Below are positions 39,694 to 48,600 of a DNA stretch of 50,415 nucleotides, piece after piece. The notes beneath the pieces are model-generated. The model was given only the letters and a program-made list of their open reading frames with translations. It was not told where the DNA came from and made no database searches. Each line of letters begins with the position of its first letter. The first letter of the stretch is position 1. Made by a program: the position numbers and the translations under genes. The stretch lies in assembly GCA_022450595.1 (NCBI GenBank), contig JAKUPT010000017.1:1-50415 (forward strand), in the 5' to 3' direction. The stretch comes from Bdellovibrionales bacterium. GTDB lineage: Bacteria; Bdellovibrionota; Bdellovibrionia; Bdellovibrionales; UBA1609.

Positions 39694-42600
39694 TTGCAAG
39701 TTTTGTTAAAAGACCAGTTACCACAATAATGTTCGTATTGTTTTTTATCATTCTTGGTTTAGTCTCTTTCTTTAATTTAAATATTGAACAGTCTCCAAGA
39801 ATTGAATTTCCCTTAGTGGCTATTAATGTCACCTATCCAGGGGCTTCACCTTTAGAAATTGAAACTCAAGTCATAAAAAAGATTGAAGACTCGGTTGTTG
39901 AAATTTCGGAGATTAAAAAAGTAGAAAGTAGGTCTTTTGAAAACTTTGGTTATATTCTGGTAGAGTTTTATTTATCTGCCGATGTTAATAACAAGCTGAT
40001 TGAGGTCAAAGATAAAGTAGAGGTGGTTTTAAATGATCTGCCGGATGATATGGATCGTCCTATAGTCCAAAAAGTCGATCCCTTTGCGCAGTCTGTTGTC
40101 GACTTAGTATTAAGTAGCACTAAACATGACCTGACAGAGCTTTACGAATTTGCTGATACAAAACTTAAAAACCAGTTTTCAAAAATATCTGGGGTTGGAA
40201 ATGTAGATATTTTTGGCGGGCTGGAAAGAGAGTTTAGAGTTGAGCTTTTTCCTGATCTTATGAAGCAAAGATTTATCTCTATTGAGCAAGTGGTTGGTCA
40301 AATGAAGGCCAGAAACTTGACTGTTCCATCAGGTAATATTGATCAAAAACAAAGCTCTGTTTCGGTCAGGTTTGAAGGGGAGTTTAAAAACTTAGAAGAC
40401 ATTAGAAATTTACAACTTAATACCTCTGAGGGAGCAAGCTTTTATCTTAAAGATATCGGTAAGGTCTATGATGGCTCTGCTGATATGAAAACAGGAGCCA
40501 GATACAACGGCCAAGAGGTTGTCTCGTTGTCGGTTAAAAAAATATCGGATGGCAATGAAGTGGATGTAGCAGAGGGTGTTAGAAAACTTTTGCCTGAAAT
40601 TCAAAACACCTTACCAGAAGGCATGAAGCTAGAGCTCGCCCTGGATAAATCACAATATATTTTAAGAGAAACCAAGGGCACATTTGAAAGTATTGCTTTG
40701 GGTATTGCCTTAACGATTCTTGTGTTGTTGTTTTTTACCGGAAACTGGCGTGTGACTGTGGTTTCAGCTCTTGTAATTCCATCTTCTATTGTCTCAGCTT
40801 TATTTTTAATGGACCTTAGTTCTTTCACCATTAACTTTATCACGTTGCTTGCCGTAGCCACCTCGCTTGGTACCTTAATTGCCAACGCCATTGTGGTGAT
40901 TGAAGGTGTGCTTGAGCATTTGAATCAAGGAAAGTCTTCTGTGGAGTCTGCTATTCAGGGGACAAAGGATATGGCCATTCCAGTGCTTGCAGCCGGAGGA
41001 ACCAACTTAGTGGTTTTTACTCCTATTGCCTTTATGGGAGGGGTTATCGGGCAGTTCATGTTGCAGTTTGGGATGACGGTTGTTTACACAACCATTTTCT
41101 CTTTAATAGCTTCATTTTCATTGACACCTATGTTGTGTGCGCTGTTATTAAAGCCCAGGGATAAAAATAAAGAGCCTTCAAAAATTGTTAAAATCTCTAA
41201 TGGGTTTGTGGCAGGTCTTTTGAAAGAGTATAAAAGGTTCTTTGATTTGATGTTTAAGTACTCAAAAACATCTACAGTCATAGTGATTCTTTTATTTATA
41301 GGTGCCTTTAGTGTTACTCCTTATATAGGTAATGAGTTTATTCCAGTCTCCGATGAAGATCGTTTAGAGGTGAAGCTTACATTGCCTTTAGGAACCAAAG
41401 TAGAAGAAACGTTAAAGTATGCTGAAAGTGTAGAAGAATTATTTGTAGATCTCCCTGAGGTGAGTTCCGTTTTAACTGTTTTAGGAAGAGACGGTGAGCA
41501 AAATGCCTCGGTGGTCGTCAACCTAATCCCATCAGCCAATCGACAAAGATCAGATGTGGATTTGATTAAACTTGTCACACCGGAACTTTCAAAAGTACCT
41601 AGTGCTGAAGTGGAAGTTGTGCGCGGTCAAGGCGGTGGCGGGATGCAGGCTGATGTGTCCATAAATATTTATGGCCGAGATTACAACAATATGGTGGAAA
41701 AGTCTCAGCGAGCTATGGAGATTATGCGAGAGTCGGGCTACTTTCGGTCCGTGGTTTCTTCTTACAAAACTCCTAAAGAAGAACTTCAGTTTTACCCAAA
41801 TCCTAACTTACTTGAAAAGTACGGTGTGAGTAGTGCTCAACTTGGCGGAATCTTTAGAACCTCAATTTACGGAGATGACACTAATATTATTCGCCAAGAA
41901 GGGGAGGAGTATGACATTCGTGTAAAACTGGCAGATGAGTTTATTGATTCGACAGAATCTATTAAAGAACTGTTTGTGATTTCAAACACAGGTCTAATTC
42001 CCGTGACAGAGCTTGGAGAGCTGAGAAAAGAACGTTCAGTTCCCACAATTCTAAGACGTGATCGTCAAAGAGTGATCCAATTAAATGGATATTTAGCTAA
42101 ATCAACAGCCGGTGTGGTTCAAGCGGATTTGACCAAAAAGTTTAATCAATTAGACTTTTCCGACGGCTCAGGCTTTCGTTTTGTTGGAAATGCTGAAAGC
42201 CAAGAAGAAAGTGGTCGTGAAATTGGTAAAGCATTTCTATTAGCTGTGATTTTAACTTATATGATTTTAGCAGCCATAATGAACTCTTTTATTCATCCGT
42301 TCACCATAGCCACATCAATTATAACTTCTTATGCAGGTGCATTTTTACTGCTGTTTTTCCTAAACTCTTCAATAAATATAGCCTCAATGCTTGGTATTAT
42401 TATGCTTGTAGGGCTTGCCGTGAATAATGCCATTTTGATTATTGAAGAAACACTTTTAAAAATTAAAATAGAGCCAGACACTCCGATCGTTGATGCCATT
42501 TGGCATGGTATACAGTCAAAATTTAGGGCCGTGCTTATGACATCAGTGGCGATTGTTTTTGGTGCCCTGCCACAAACATGGTCACCAGATTTAGCTAAAG

Positions 42601-42725
42601 CAGCTATGGGGGCGGTGATTGTTGGTGGTGTGTTGGCTTCGATCTTTTTTACTTTCTTTTTAACACCACAAATCTTTTACTTTCTTGAAAGATTACGTCG
42701 CTTTACTAAACGACTGGTTTCTTAA
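39690..42725 (+). CDS. RND (AcrB/HAE1-like) transporter subunit with altered proton-relay residues
   Basis: This 1011-residue protein has the RND layout: twelve membrane helices, two large periplasmic loops and the N-terminal IASFVKRPVTTIMFVLFFI. Length and most motifs match AcrB-type pumps. The membrane proton relay is different. The helix-4 motif, GLLVDDAIVVVENV in AcrB, reads GTLIANAIVVIEGV, with Ala398-Asn399 for the Asp pair. The helix-10 motif GLSAKNAILIVE reads GLAVNNAILIIE, with Asn912 for the Lys. The helix-11 Arg (SKFRAVLMTS) is kept. The gene looks intact and is coupled to the adaptor gene. Proton-driven drug export is therefore questionable, and it may use another coupling or act in lipid or envelope transport. 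Confidence 0.92.
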   Translation: MIASFVKRPVTTIMFVLFFIILGLVSFFNLNIEQSPRIEFPLVAINVTYPGASPLEIETQVIKKIEDSVVEISEIKKVESRSFENFGYILVEFYLSADVNNKLIEVKDKVEVVLNDLPDDMDRPIVQKVDPFAQSVVDLVLSSTKHDLTELYEFADTKLKNQFSKISGVGNVDIFGGLEREFRVELFPDLMKQRFISIEQVVGQMKARNLTVPSGNIDQKQSSVSVRFEGEFKNLEDIRNLQLNTSEGASFYLKDIGKVYDGSADMKTGARYNGQEVVSLSVKKISDGNEVDVAEGVRKLLPEIQNTLPEGMKLELALDKSQYILRETKGTFESIALGIALTILVLLFFTGNWRVTVVSALVIPSSIVSALFLMDLSSFTINFITLLAVATSLGTLIANAIVVIEGVLEHLNQGKSSVESAIQGTKDMAIPVLAAGGTNLVVFTPIAFMGGVIGQFMLQFGMTVVYTTIFSLIASFSLTPMLCALLLKPRDKNKEPSKIVKISNGFVAGLLKEYKRFFDLMFKYSKTSTVIVILLFIGAFSVTPYIGNEFIPVSDEDRLEVKLTLPLGTKVEETLKYAESVEELFVDLPEVSSVLTVLGRDGEQNASVVVNLIPSANRQRSDVDLIKLVTPELSKVPSAEVEVVRGQGGGGMQADVSINIYGRDYNNMVEKSQRAMEIMRESGYFRSVVSSYKTPKEELQFYPNPNLLEKYGVSSAQLGGIFRTSIYGDDTNIIRQEGEEYDIRVKLADEFIDSTESIKELFVISNTGLIPVTELGELRKERSVPTILRRDRQRVIQLNGYLAKSTAGVVQADLTKKFNQLDFSDGSGFRFVGNAESQEESGREIGKAFLLAVILTYMILAAIMNSFIHPFTIATSIITSYAGAFLLLFFLNSSINIASMLGIIMLVGLAVNNAILIIEETLLKIKIEPDTPIVDAIWHGIQSKFRAVLMTSVAIVFGALPQTWSPDLAKAAMGAVIVGGVLASIFFTFFLTPQIFYFLERLRRFTKRLVS

Positions 42726-42737
42726 TTTTTTATACCT

Positions 42738-42777
42738 AAAGAGTAACAGCTCCACAGATAAGGAGCTGTTACTCTTT
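42738..42777. terminator. Strong bidirectional terminator
   Basis: A perfect 16-bp stem AAAGAGTAACAGCTCC/GGAGCTGTTACTCTTT with an 8-nt loop separates the convergent RND and YceI genes; it touches the YceI stop codon. Confidence 0.85.
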
Positions 42778-43312
42778 ATAATGTAACTTTTGACCATTTT
42801 AATTCTAAATCCACCGGAACTTCGTCATCTATGCTTATTCCGAGTAAAGAGGGTGGTTCAATATTGAAGTCAGTGAGTTTCATTGGAATGGTACCATTTA
42901 TTTTTAAATGGTCTTTGTCTATGACATCAATATGAATAGGGATGTTTTGATACTTTTTATCTTTACCGGCTAAATTAACAGTTATGTCTGCAGTCTTAGT
43001 ATTTTTGTCAGGCATTTTTAAGTCTAAGACACAACTCACAAAAGGATGCTTTGTGGCTTCAGTCAGTTTTAAAACTCGGTAATCACGGTTTGTATCGCCG
43101 GAATCAAAAGACTTTATTGTTGCGGCAGCTAAAACATGGCAATTATTATCACAAACAGCTTTGCCCTTAACACTTGTTGAGATGCCATCTATTTTTTTTA
43201 ATGGAAATTTAACATGATAAGTAAGTTGACCTTCATCTACTTTCCACGTTTCAGCTTTAGCATTTATATTTATTAATAAATTAAAACAAAAAATTATTAA
43301 AAGTATTTTCAT
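42776..43312 (-). CDS. YceI-family periplasmic protein
   Basis: This 178-residue protein has a signal peptide (MKILLIIFCFNLLININAKA) and the YceI lipocalin-like pattern TWKVDEGQLTYHVKFPLKKI, TIKSFDSGDTNRDYRVLK (family: FDTGNADRDAHL) and LTEATKHPFVSC. YceI proteins bind isoprenoid quinones or other lipids in the periplasm. It is the third gene of a probable operon with the His-containing membrane protein and the DUF2231 protein, which supports a link to membrane electron carriers; that link is inference. Confidence 0.82.
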   Translation of the reverse strand: MKILLIIFCFNLLININAKAETWKVDEGQLTYHVKFPLKKIDGISTSVKGKAVCDNNCHVLAAATIKSFDSGDTNRDYRVLKLTEATKHPFVSCVLDLKMPDKNTKTADITVNLAGKDKKYQNIPIHIDVIDKDHLKINGTIPMKLTDFNIEPPSLLGISIDDEVPVDLELKWSKVTL

Positions 43313-43326
43313 TATTTTACCCCCAG

Positions 43327-43857
43327 TTAAAATTCAAAACTTACAGATAGAGCGGATAGCATTAGGGCTGCAGCCGTCACACCAGCTACGTCTTTATGAT
43401 ATTTTTCAACACCGGATAATTCTTTTCCTTTATTAATTTTTTGAGCAGCAAGATAGCCAAGTATAGGTGTTAAAAACATACCGGGCACATGAAGCCAAGC
43501 CAGTCGCCTGTGCCATAAACTGCCACCCTTCAACTTTTTATTGTTAATTTCAGGTGCTTTCCAGGCAGTGTAAGCTGAGGCCGCATAACTTGTTGCTGCG
43601 AGTCCTGCAAAAAAGGCATGTTCAGGGGGAAGATTGCCTTCACCTCCGCTAAAAACAGCCAATACCATAGTCGTTGCACTCACAAGACCCCAGATTTGGT
43701 GTTGTTTCAAATAGTATTCCCTCTCCTCTAAAATTTTACTTAATTCTGGGTTTTGCTCCTTATCTTCATCAAAACCCAGGTCTGTTATATTTAGGTTGAT
43801 ATCTTTGGCATATAGGCTTGAAGACATTAAAAGTAGAATTAGTATTTTTTTAATCAT
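43327..43857 (-). CDS. His-containing membrane protein, possible b-type cytochrome-like
   Basis: The protein of about 176 residues starts with a signal peptide (MIKKILILLLMSSSLYA) and has three to four membrane helices. The start at 43857 is preferred because GAGGA lies 5 nt before it; a longer frame begins at 43875. Histidines lie at helix ends (LKQHQIWGLVS, LWHRRLAWLHVPGM, EKYHKDVAGVTAAAL), a spacing like that of small cytochrome b561-type proteins. The heme idea is unproven. It overlaps the DUF2231 gene by 8 nt and is followed by YceI after 14 nt, so the three should work together. Confidence 0.6.
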   Translation of the reverse strand: MIKKILILLLMSSSLYAKDINLNITDLGFDEDKEQNPELSKILEEREYYLKQHQIWGLVSATTMVLAVFSGGEGNLPPEHAFFAGLAATSYAASAYTAWKAPEINNKKLKGGSLWHRRLAWLHVPGMFLTPILGYLAAQKINKGKELSGVEKYHKDVAGVTAAALMLSALSVSFEF

Positions 43858-44347
43858 GATCGTCCTCATATTCATCGTTATAATGTTTTGATTTCATTGG
43901 TTGTTGACTTTGTATTTTATAAACACTGGCAGCGCCCTCTTCATAAACGAGTTTCCCACCTAAATGTGAGACATAAACAATAAAGCCTGTTTGAGTGAGT
44001 AATATGAGGCCAAAGAGAACTTGAACTAGTCCTACAGTGGGAACCCAATAGCCAATAGTTGCAGCGATAACAAGGCCGAGTGAAATCCAGGGTATAACTT
44101 CTCCAAGATCTTCATGTTCATCGAGACTTTGATAATAGCCAGTGTCTTCAACCAGCTCCTCGTCGTTTTCACCAAGTTGTACAGCCACTATGCTGCTAAT
44201 AAACAGTAAGACACTAAGAATTAACTGATAGGACCACTTAAAGTGTGAGGTAAAATACAGTCCAAAAAGAAAATAAAGGAAAATTAGAAAAGTTAAGGCT
44301 ATAGGAAAATGGACAAACATGGGATGCAGTGGTAAAGATTCAAACAA
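43850..44347 (-). CDS. DUF2231 membrane protein
   Basis: This 165-residue protein starts with the DUF2231 signature LHPMFVHFPIALTFLIFLYF, has four membrane helices and the His/Glu-rich loop YQSLDEHEDLGEVIPW, and ends in an acidic His-containing tail. DUF2231 proteins are often encoded near electron-transfer or heme proteins, and conserved His residues (HP..VHFP) could bind heme or metal. It is the first gene of the three-gene set and stands divergent from the membrane-bound LuxR-type regulator, with about 75 nt between them. Confidence 0.85.
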   Translation of the reverse strand: MFESLPLHPMFVHFPIALTFLIFLYFLFGLYFTSHFKWSYQLILSVLLFISSIVAVQLGENDEELVEDTGYYQSLDEHEDLGEVIPWISLGLVIAATIGYWVPTVGLVQVLFGLILLTQTGFIVYVSHLGGKLVYEEGAASVYKIQSQQPMKSKHYNDEYEDDHD

Positions 44348-44420
44348 AACAGGTCTCCTTTGTTAGGTTTTTAATATTTATAGTTAAATTCTGTTTTTAT
44401 TACTATTAGGAGAATTACCT

Positions 44421-44987
44421 ATGAGTGAAAGCCAAGTAAATTCAGATAGATACGATGGGTGGCTAAGTAAAGTATTTGCCCAACCTAAAGTATTATTGGC
44501 TGTGTGTTTGTTTTTTATATCGCTATTTGTCTCTTTAGATATTTTTGAGGACTACTCAGAAGGGGCCAGTAATACCCATTTAATTATAGAACTTCTGATT
44601 TTAACTTTCTCATCTGGGGTTTTTATATTTATCTTGTTGTCTTGGATATATGAAAAAAAACAAACACAGACATTAAAAGTTTCAGTAGAGCAATTGAATC
44701 ACCAGCGGACAGAATTGCAAAAGGAGCTTCAGTCTCATATGCAGGGATTGTCAAAAATAATTGAGAATCAATTTCAGTTGTGGAGTTTGACAAAATCAGA
44801 AAAAGAGGTTGGATTTTTATTGTTAAAAGGCTTTAGCTTAAAAGAAATTGCAGATATTAGACAGTGCTCAGAAAAGACTGTGCAAGCACAGTCTCAAGCC
44901 ATCTATAAGAAATCAAATTGCAGAGGGCGCTCTGAGTTCTCAGCTTACTTTTTAGAGGATCTTCTACCTCCTCAAAACTTACTTTAA
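44421..44987 (+). CDS. Membrane-tethered LuxR-type HTH regulator
   Basis: This 188-residue protein has two membrane helices (VLLAVCLFFISLFVSLDIF and ELLILTFSSGVFIFILL), a coiled coil of about 45 residues (VEQLNHQRTELQKELQSHM) and a C-terminal LuxR/GerE HTH (LTKSEKEVGFLLLKGFSLKE, IADIRQCSEKTVQAQSQAIY). No sensory domain lies outside the membrane beyond a short loop, so it may sense membrane state or a partner protein. It is divergent from the DUF2231/YceI set, its likely target. Its last 4 nt overlap the end of the gene on the opposite strand. Confidence 0.85.
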   Translation: MSESQVNSDRYDGWLSKVFAQPKVLLAVCLFFISLFVSLDIFEDYSEGASNTHLIIELLILTFSSGVFIFILLSWIYEKKQTQTLKVSVEQLNHQRTELQKELQSHMQGLSKIIENQFQLWSLTKSEKEVGFLLLKGFSLKEIADIRQCSEKTVQAQSQAIYKKSNCRGRSEFSAYFLEDLLPPQNLL

Positions 44988-46435
44988 CAGTAAGGCTTTC
45001 TTCGGCAGTCTGTACCAAGAAGTTTTACCGGAAGTTCAAGTTGGTTTAAATACTTTTGAATGTCATCCATTGGTTTTACTTCTTTAAAGTCTGGATGTCT
45101 TTCATAAAGATAAACAACCTTTTTTATCCCTAGGGCTTTTAACTCCTGATTATTGGGCAACCATGCTGTACTGATTGGGTTTTTTATGAGGTCATTATAA
45201 TCTTTTCTATGTCCTTCAAGACCTATAAAAATTAAGTTTGGAGACTTCGTGTGTTTCCAAGTACTTTGTTTCTTAAAGATATAATTGGCCCACTCTTGAA
45301 GTTGTGGGTAAATACGTTCTTGGTTGCCCTCATCATATTTAAAGTATTTAGGAAAATGAAAAGCGTGTAATACTCTAAATTGTTCTAAGCTTGCAATTTG
45401 ACCGGCAATTGGCAAGTCATGGCCTGTGTCACTTAAAACTAGAGTATTTGTAGTGATATCTTTGCGATCGATAAGAATTTGCACACCTTTTTGTAACTCT
45501 ATGTCGTGCATATACATTGAGTGACGCCTTTGAGGTGGAACAGCCTGGTCTTCGAGTATATTTACACTATGTATTTGATCAATCCAGCGCTTAGTATGTT
45601 CATTGATTATGGGTTTTAAAAACTCTTTAATCTGTTCGCCGTTAAACTTTTCATGAACTTGAGGTTTCACCAAACGACTGTCTTCAGTATTTACCTTGAT
45701 AATAAGATTGTTAAAATCATTTAAGTAACTTTGCAGACTTGGCGTTGAGTAATTTATTTTATGTGCATAAGGGTTGTTGATAAGATGGCTCTCACCAATT
45801 GATACAATAATTTTTTTACATGTAGAACTTTGCTTTAGCTCTTTTATTTTTTGACTCATGTGTTGATTGCGTTCATTGAGTATCAAACGCACATAGTTTT
45901 TCCAGTAAATATCGGACTCTTCAGGGTACGCTAGAGTGCTTTTAAACTCTGTTAACCATTTTAAGTCTGTATAGGAATGATCAATAGGAATGTTTTTAAT
46001 TCCAGCTTCTACAAGTGGCTTAATATTTTTTGGAATGATTTGTCTTGGGTTTGGATGAAAACCAAAAACGGAACTAAAGACTTTTCCAACTCTGTAATCA
46101 ATAACATAAAAGTTGTCGACAAATTGATCCCAATCTAAATGGGCTTTTAGCATGTTTTCTGCATGCATTTCACTTTCTTCCCATGTCATGCAATTGTAAT
46201 TTGGATCAAGACGCTTTATTTCTAGAGCCAAGTTTTTAACATACTCTTCATTGGCTTCATCGTGTTCACCACCTACAAATACAATATCGTTAGAGGCAAG
46301 TTGTTCTCTAAAGGACTCATGATTGAGTTGGTTGTCTAGTTTTTTGTTTATATTGATACTTATATTAGCTGAAGCAGATAAACTGAACAGAATTAGTGTG
46401 CATACACTTATACATTGCGATAAAGACATTCCCAC
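44984..46435 (-). CDS. Secreted TIKI/EreA/ChaN-like protein
   Basis: This 483-residue protein has a signal peptide (SQCISVCTLILFSLSASA) and the TIKI-superfamily features DIVFVGGEHDEANEEYVK, NCMTWEESEM, RLILNERNQHMSQKIKEL and IIVSIGESHLI. The paired Glu-His and Arg-Asn residues line the active site in erythromycin esterase, ChaN (iron/heme) and TraB/TIKI metalloproteases. A C-terminal part of about 200 residues (TNTLVLSDTGHDLPIAGQI, LIFIGLEGHRKDY) looks like a second, different domain, and the protein ends in TDCRRKPYC. It is periplasmic or exported. The family is fairly clear and the substrate is not. Confidence 0.72.
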   Translation of the reverse strand: MGMSLSQCISVCTLILFSLSASANISININKKLDNQLNHESFREQLASNDIVFVGGEHDEANEEYVKNLALEIKRLDPNYNCMTWEESEMHAENMLKAHLDWDQFVDNFYVIDYRVGKVFSSVFGFHPNPRQIIPKNIKPLVEAGIKNIPIDHSYTDLKWLTEFKSTLAYPEESDIYWKNYVRLILNERNQHMSQKIKELKQSSTCKKIIVSIGESHLINNPYAHKINYSTPSLQSYLNDFNNLIIKVNTEDSRLVKPQVHEKFNGEQIKEFLKPIINEHTKRWIDQIHSVNILEDQAVPPQRRHSMYMHDIELQKGVQILIDRKDITTNTLVLSDTGHDLPIAGQIASLEQFRVLHAFHFPKYFKYDEGNQERIYPQLQEWANYIFKKQSTWKHTKSPNLIFIGLEGHRKDYNDLIKNPISTAWLPNNQELKALGIKKVVYLYERHPDFKEVKPMDDIQKYLNQLELPVKLLGTDCRRKPYC

Positions 46436-46551
46436 CCCCCTTGGTTAAATATCTTTTGAGCTATACTTGCAGCTGTTTAAAAAAATCGCATGAAAAACTT
46501 TAATTATTTGATAATTGTAGGAATTTTAAGGTGATTAACTATGATCAATTT

Positions 46552-47028
46552 TCAATTTCCGACATGTGAAAAGGTATTATACAGAATAAAGAGCCCAGCC
46601 AAACCAAAGCTAATGTTAAGTATAAGAGAAATTAAGATCAAAACAGATTTTGTGATTCCTTTAATCTCTTGATTCTTAATAAATTGATATAAGAAGTAAA
46701 AAGAAGAAATATTAAAAATAATAGGCAGAATAATAATACTCATAAGAGCAAAAATAATTGATTTTTTATAATGTAAAAATGCATTTTCAATTTTTGGTGT
46801 GGGTTGATGGTTCGGTTCCAAATGAAGATGAAGTTTTTGGCTAAGGCTTAAAGCTTCTTCGAAATCATCTTCTGACACTAGAATTTCAAATCGTCCGTTG
46901 TCTTGGCCGGTTATGATACTTGCATATTCTTTATTGCCACTCATCACCACTTTAAGTCCATGAGCCTTTAGATGATTTGTAAAAAGCCTTGCTTCCATTT
47001 CAGAAGTCATAACAGTAAGTTTTTTCAT
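46552..47028 (-). CDS. DUF2007-like domain membrane protein
   Basis: This 158-residue protein has an N-terminal domain of about 70 residues (MEARLFTNHLKAHGLKVVMS, FEILVSEDDFEEALSL) resembling DUF2007, a small ferredoxin-fold domain thought to act in signalling. Two to three membrane helices (IIFALMSIIILPIIF, SVLILISLILNISFGLAG) follow. DUF2007 is usually joined to other membrane or zinc-ribbon domains. No function is known. It stands alone, with gaps of over 100 nt on either side. Confidence 0.7.
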   Translation of the reverse strand: MKKLTVMTSEMEARLFTNHLKAHGLKVVMSGNKEYASIITGQDNGRFEILVSEDDFEEALSLSQKLHLHLEPNHQPTPKIENAFLHYKKSIIFALMSIIILPIIFNISSFYFLYQFIKNQEIKGITKSVLILISLILNISFGLAGLFILYNTFSHVGN

Positions 47029-47251
47029 ACATTATACTTTATGGGTTATGCATTTTTTAAACAATAGGGATTATTGAAATTATTGATTTGTTATTCTATT
47101 TTTTTTAATTATTTTAAAATTATGGGTATATCTAAAAAAATAAAATCAAAATGGAATAAATTAGAAGCTTCAGAGGCCTTTTTTTGCTGGTAGATTTAAA
47201 TGTTCAAGACAAAGAATGGATGGCAGCACAAAGGGATGGAAATAATAAACC

Positions 47252-48559
47252 CTATTTTATCCATCTATTAAAAAATAAACTGGCAGTGACGTCGCCAGTG
47301 ACATTAATTACAGTTCGTAACATATCTAAAATTCGGTCAACACTCATAACAAGTAAAACACCTTCAGCAGGAATTCCGATACCTTTTAAAATAGAGGCCA
47401 AAATTGCAGTTCCCACTCCAGGAGTTCCCGGAGCTCCAATAGATGCCCCTGTGGCAGAGGCCACAATAAGCGCAATTTGTGCCATGCTCAAATCCAGTCC
47501 GTAGGCTTGTGCAATAAAACAGGCAGCCACACCTTGATAGGCGGCCGTACCATCCATATTAATCGTTGTTCCAATAGGAATAACAAAACGTGAAACTGAG
47601 TTTGAAACTCCTAGTTTTTTTTCAACAGTTTCTAGTGTTAGAGGCATAACGGCTGCAGAGCTTGAAGTGGAAAATGCAAGTAGCTGTAGAGGTCTAATTT
47701 CACGTAGAACTTTAAACGGATTTTTTTGTGCACCAAGACCAATAATTAGCATGTAGACTATTAAAATTCCCAAAAGGGCTAAAACAACAGATAAAATATA
47801 AGAGCCAATACCATATAAAACTTCTGACCCAACACTCGCTAGTAGCTCTGACATCAAGCCAAAAACAGCAATAGGAGCAAGCTTCATGGCCCAACCCACA
47901 ACCACCATAGATAGATGTTGTGTGGCAGTTAGCAGATTAATTATAGGCTCAGCTTGTTCTTTACTAATACTTAAAAGTGCAACCCCAATGATCAGGGCAA
48001 AAATCACAACTTGAAAAAGTTCACCTTCTACAATAGATATAGCTGGGTTTTTTGGTAAAATAGATGTCAGTGTGTCAGGGAGAGATGAATTTTTAGTTTC
48101 ATTAACAATCACGGACTCTTGAATATTGACGTTTTGTTTTATTTGAGATTTATCAATTTTATCACCAGGTCTAATGGTTTCAGCTACAAAAAAACCAATT
48201 AAAATTGAAATAATGGTTGTAAGAATAAAGTAGGGTACAAGCCGAATTGCAATTTTTCTTAATAACTCAAGAGATTCGGAGTTAAGCACACCCAGTACAA
48301 CTGAGGATAAAACCAAAGGAATGATGATCATTTGCATAAGGGTTAAAAAGATTTTTCCAGGAACAACGAGCCAATCAGTGATAATAGAAGAAACTTTTGG
48401 ACTGACCCAATTCATTTGGGGCCCTAATAAAAATCCTGTAATAAGACCTAAAAATAAAAAAACTAATATTTTGGCCCACAAATGGTTTTCAATGAGTTTT
48501 TTAGTTTCTGCAGCAACGTTTTTAATAGAATAAAGTGGTGACTTAAACTGGATATTCAT
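47252..48559 (-). CDS. Dicarboxylate/amino acid:cation symporter (DAACS, GltP/DctA-like)
   Basis: This 435-residue transporter has the DAACS hallmarks: the serine-rich AFSTSSSAAVMPLTLE, the Na+/substrate site PIGTTINMDGTAAYQGV, and hairpin 2 in IGAPGTPGVGTAIL. The C-terminal helix ends in LDMLRTVINVTGD with the substrate-carboxylate Arg. It imports glutamate, aspartate or C4-dicarboxylates with Na+ or H+. The Arg in the MLRT segment is as in glutamate/aspartate carriers. The gene stands alone. Convergent neighbours are absent and no terminator was seen. Confidence 0.92.
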   Translation of the reverse strand: MNIQFKSPLYSIKNVAAETKKLIENHLWAKILVFLFLGLITGFLLGPQMNWVSPKVSSIITDWLVVPGKIFLTLMQMIIIPLVLSSVVLGVLNSESLELLRKIAIRLVPYFILTTIISILIGFFVAETIRPGDKIDKSQIKQNVNIQESVIVNETKNSSLPDTLTSILPKNPAISIVEGELFQVVIFALIIGVALLSISKEQAEPIINLLTATQHLSMVVVGWAMKLAPIAVFGLMSELLASVGSEVLYGIGSYILSVVLALLGILIVYMLIIGLGAQKNPFKVLREIRPLQLLAFSTSSSAAVMPLTLETVEKKLGVSNSVSRFVIPIGTTINMDGTAAYQGVAACFIAQAYGLDLSMAQIALIVASATGASIGAPGTPGVGTAILASILKGIGIPAEGVLLVMSVDRILDMLRTVINVTGDVTASLFFNRWIK

Positions 48560-48600
48560 AATCTCTATTTAGTAAATATCCAGCTTGAGTTCAAGTAAAG

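Noticed and set aside
47184-47504. 106-codon plus-strand open frame
   Set aside because: It is mostly antisense to the 3' end of the DAACS symporter and has no family motif or ribosome binding site.
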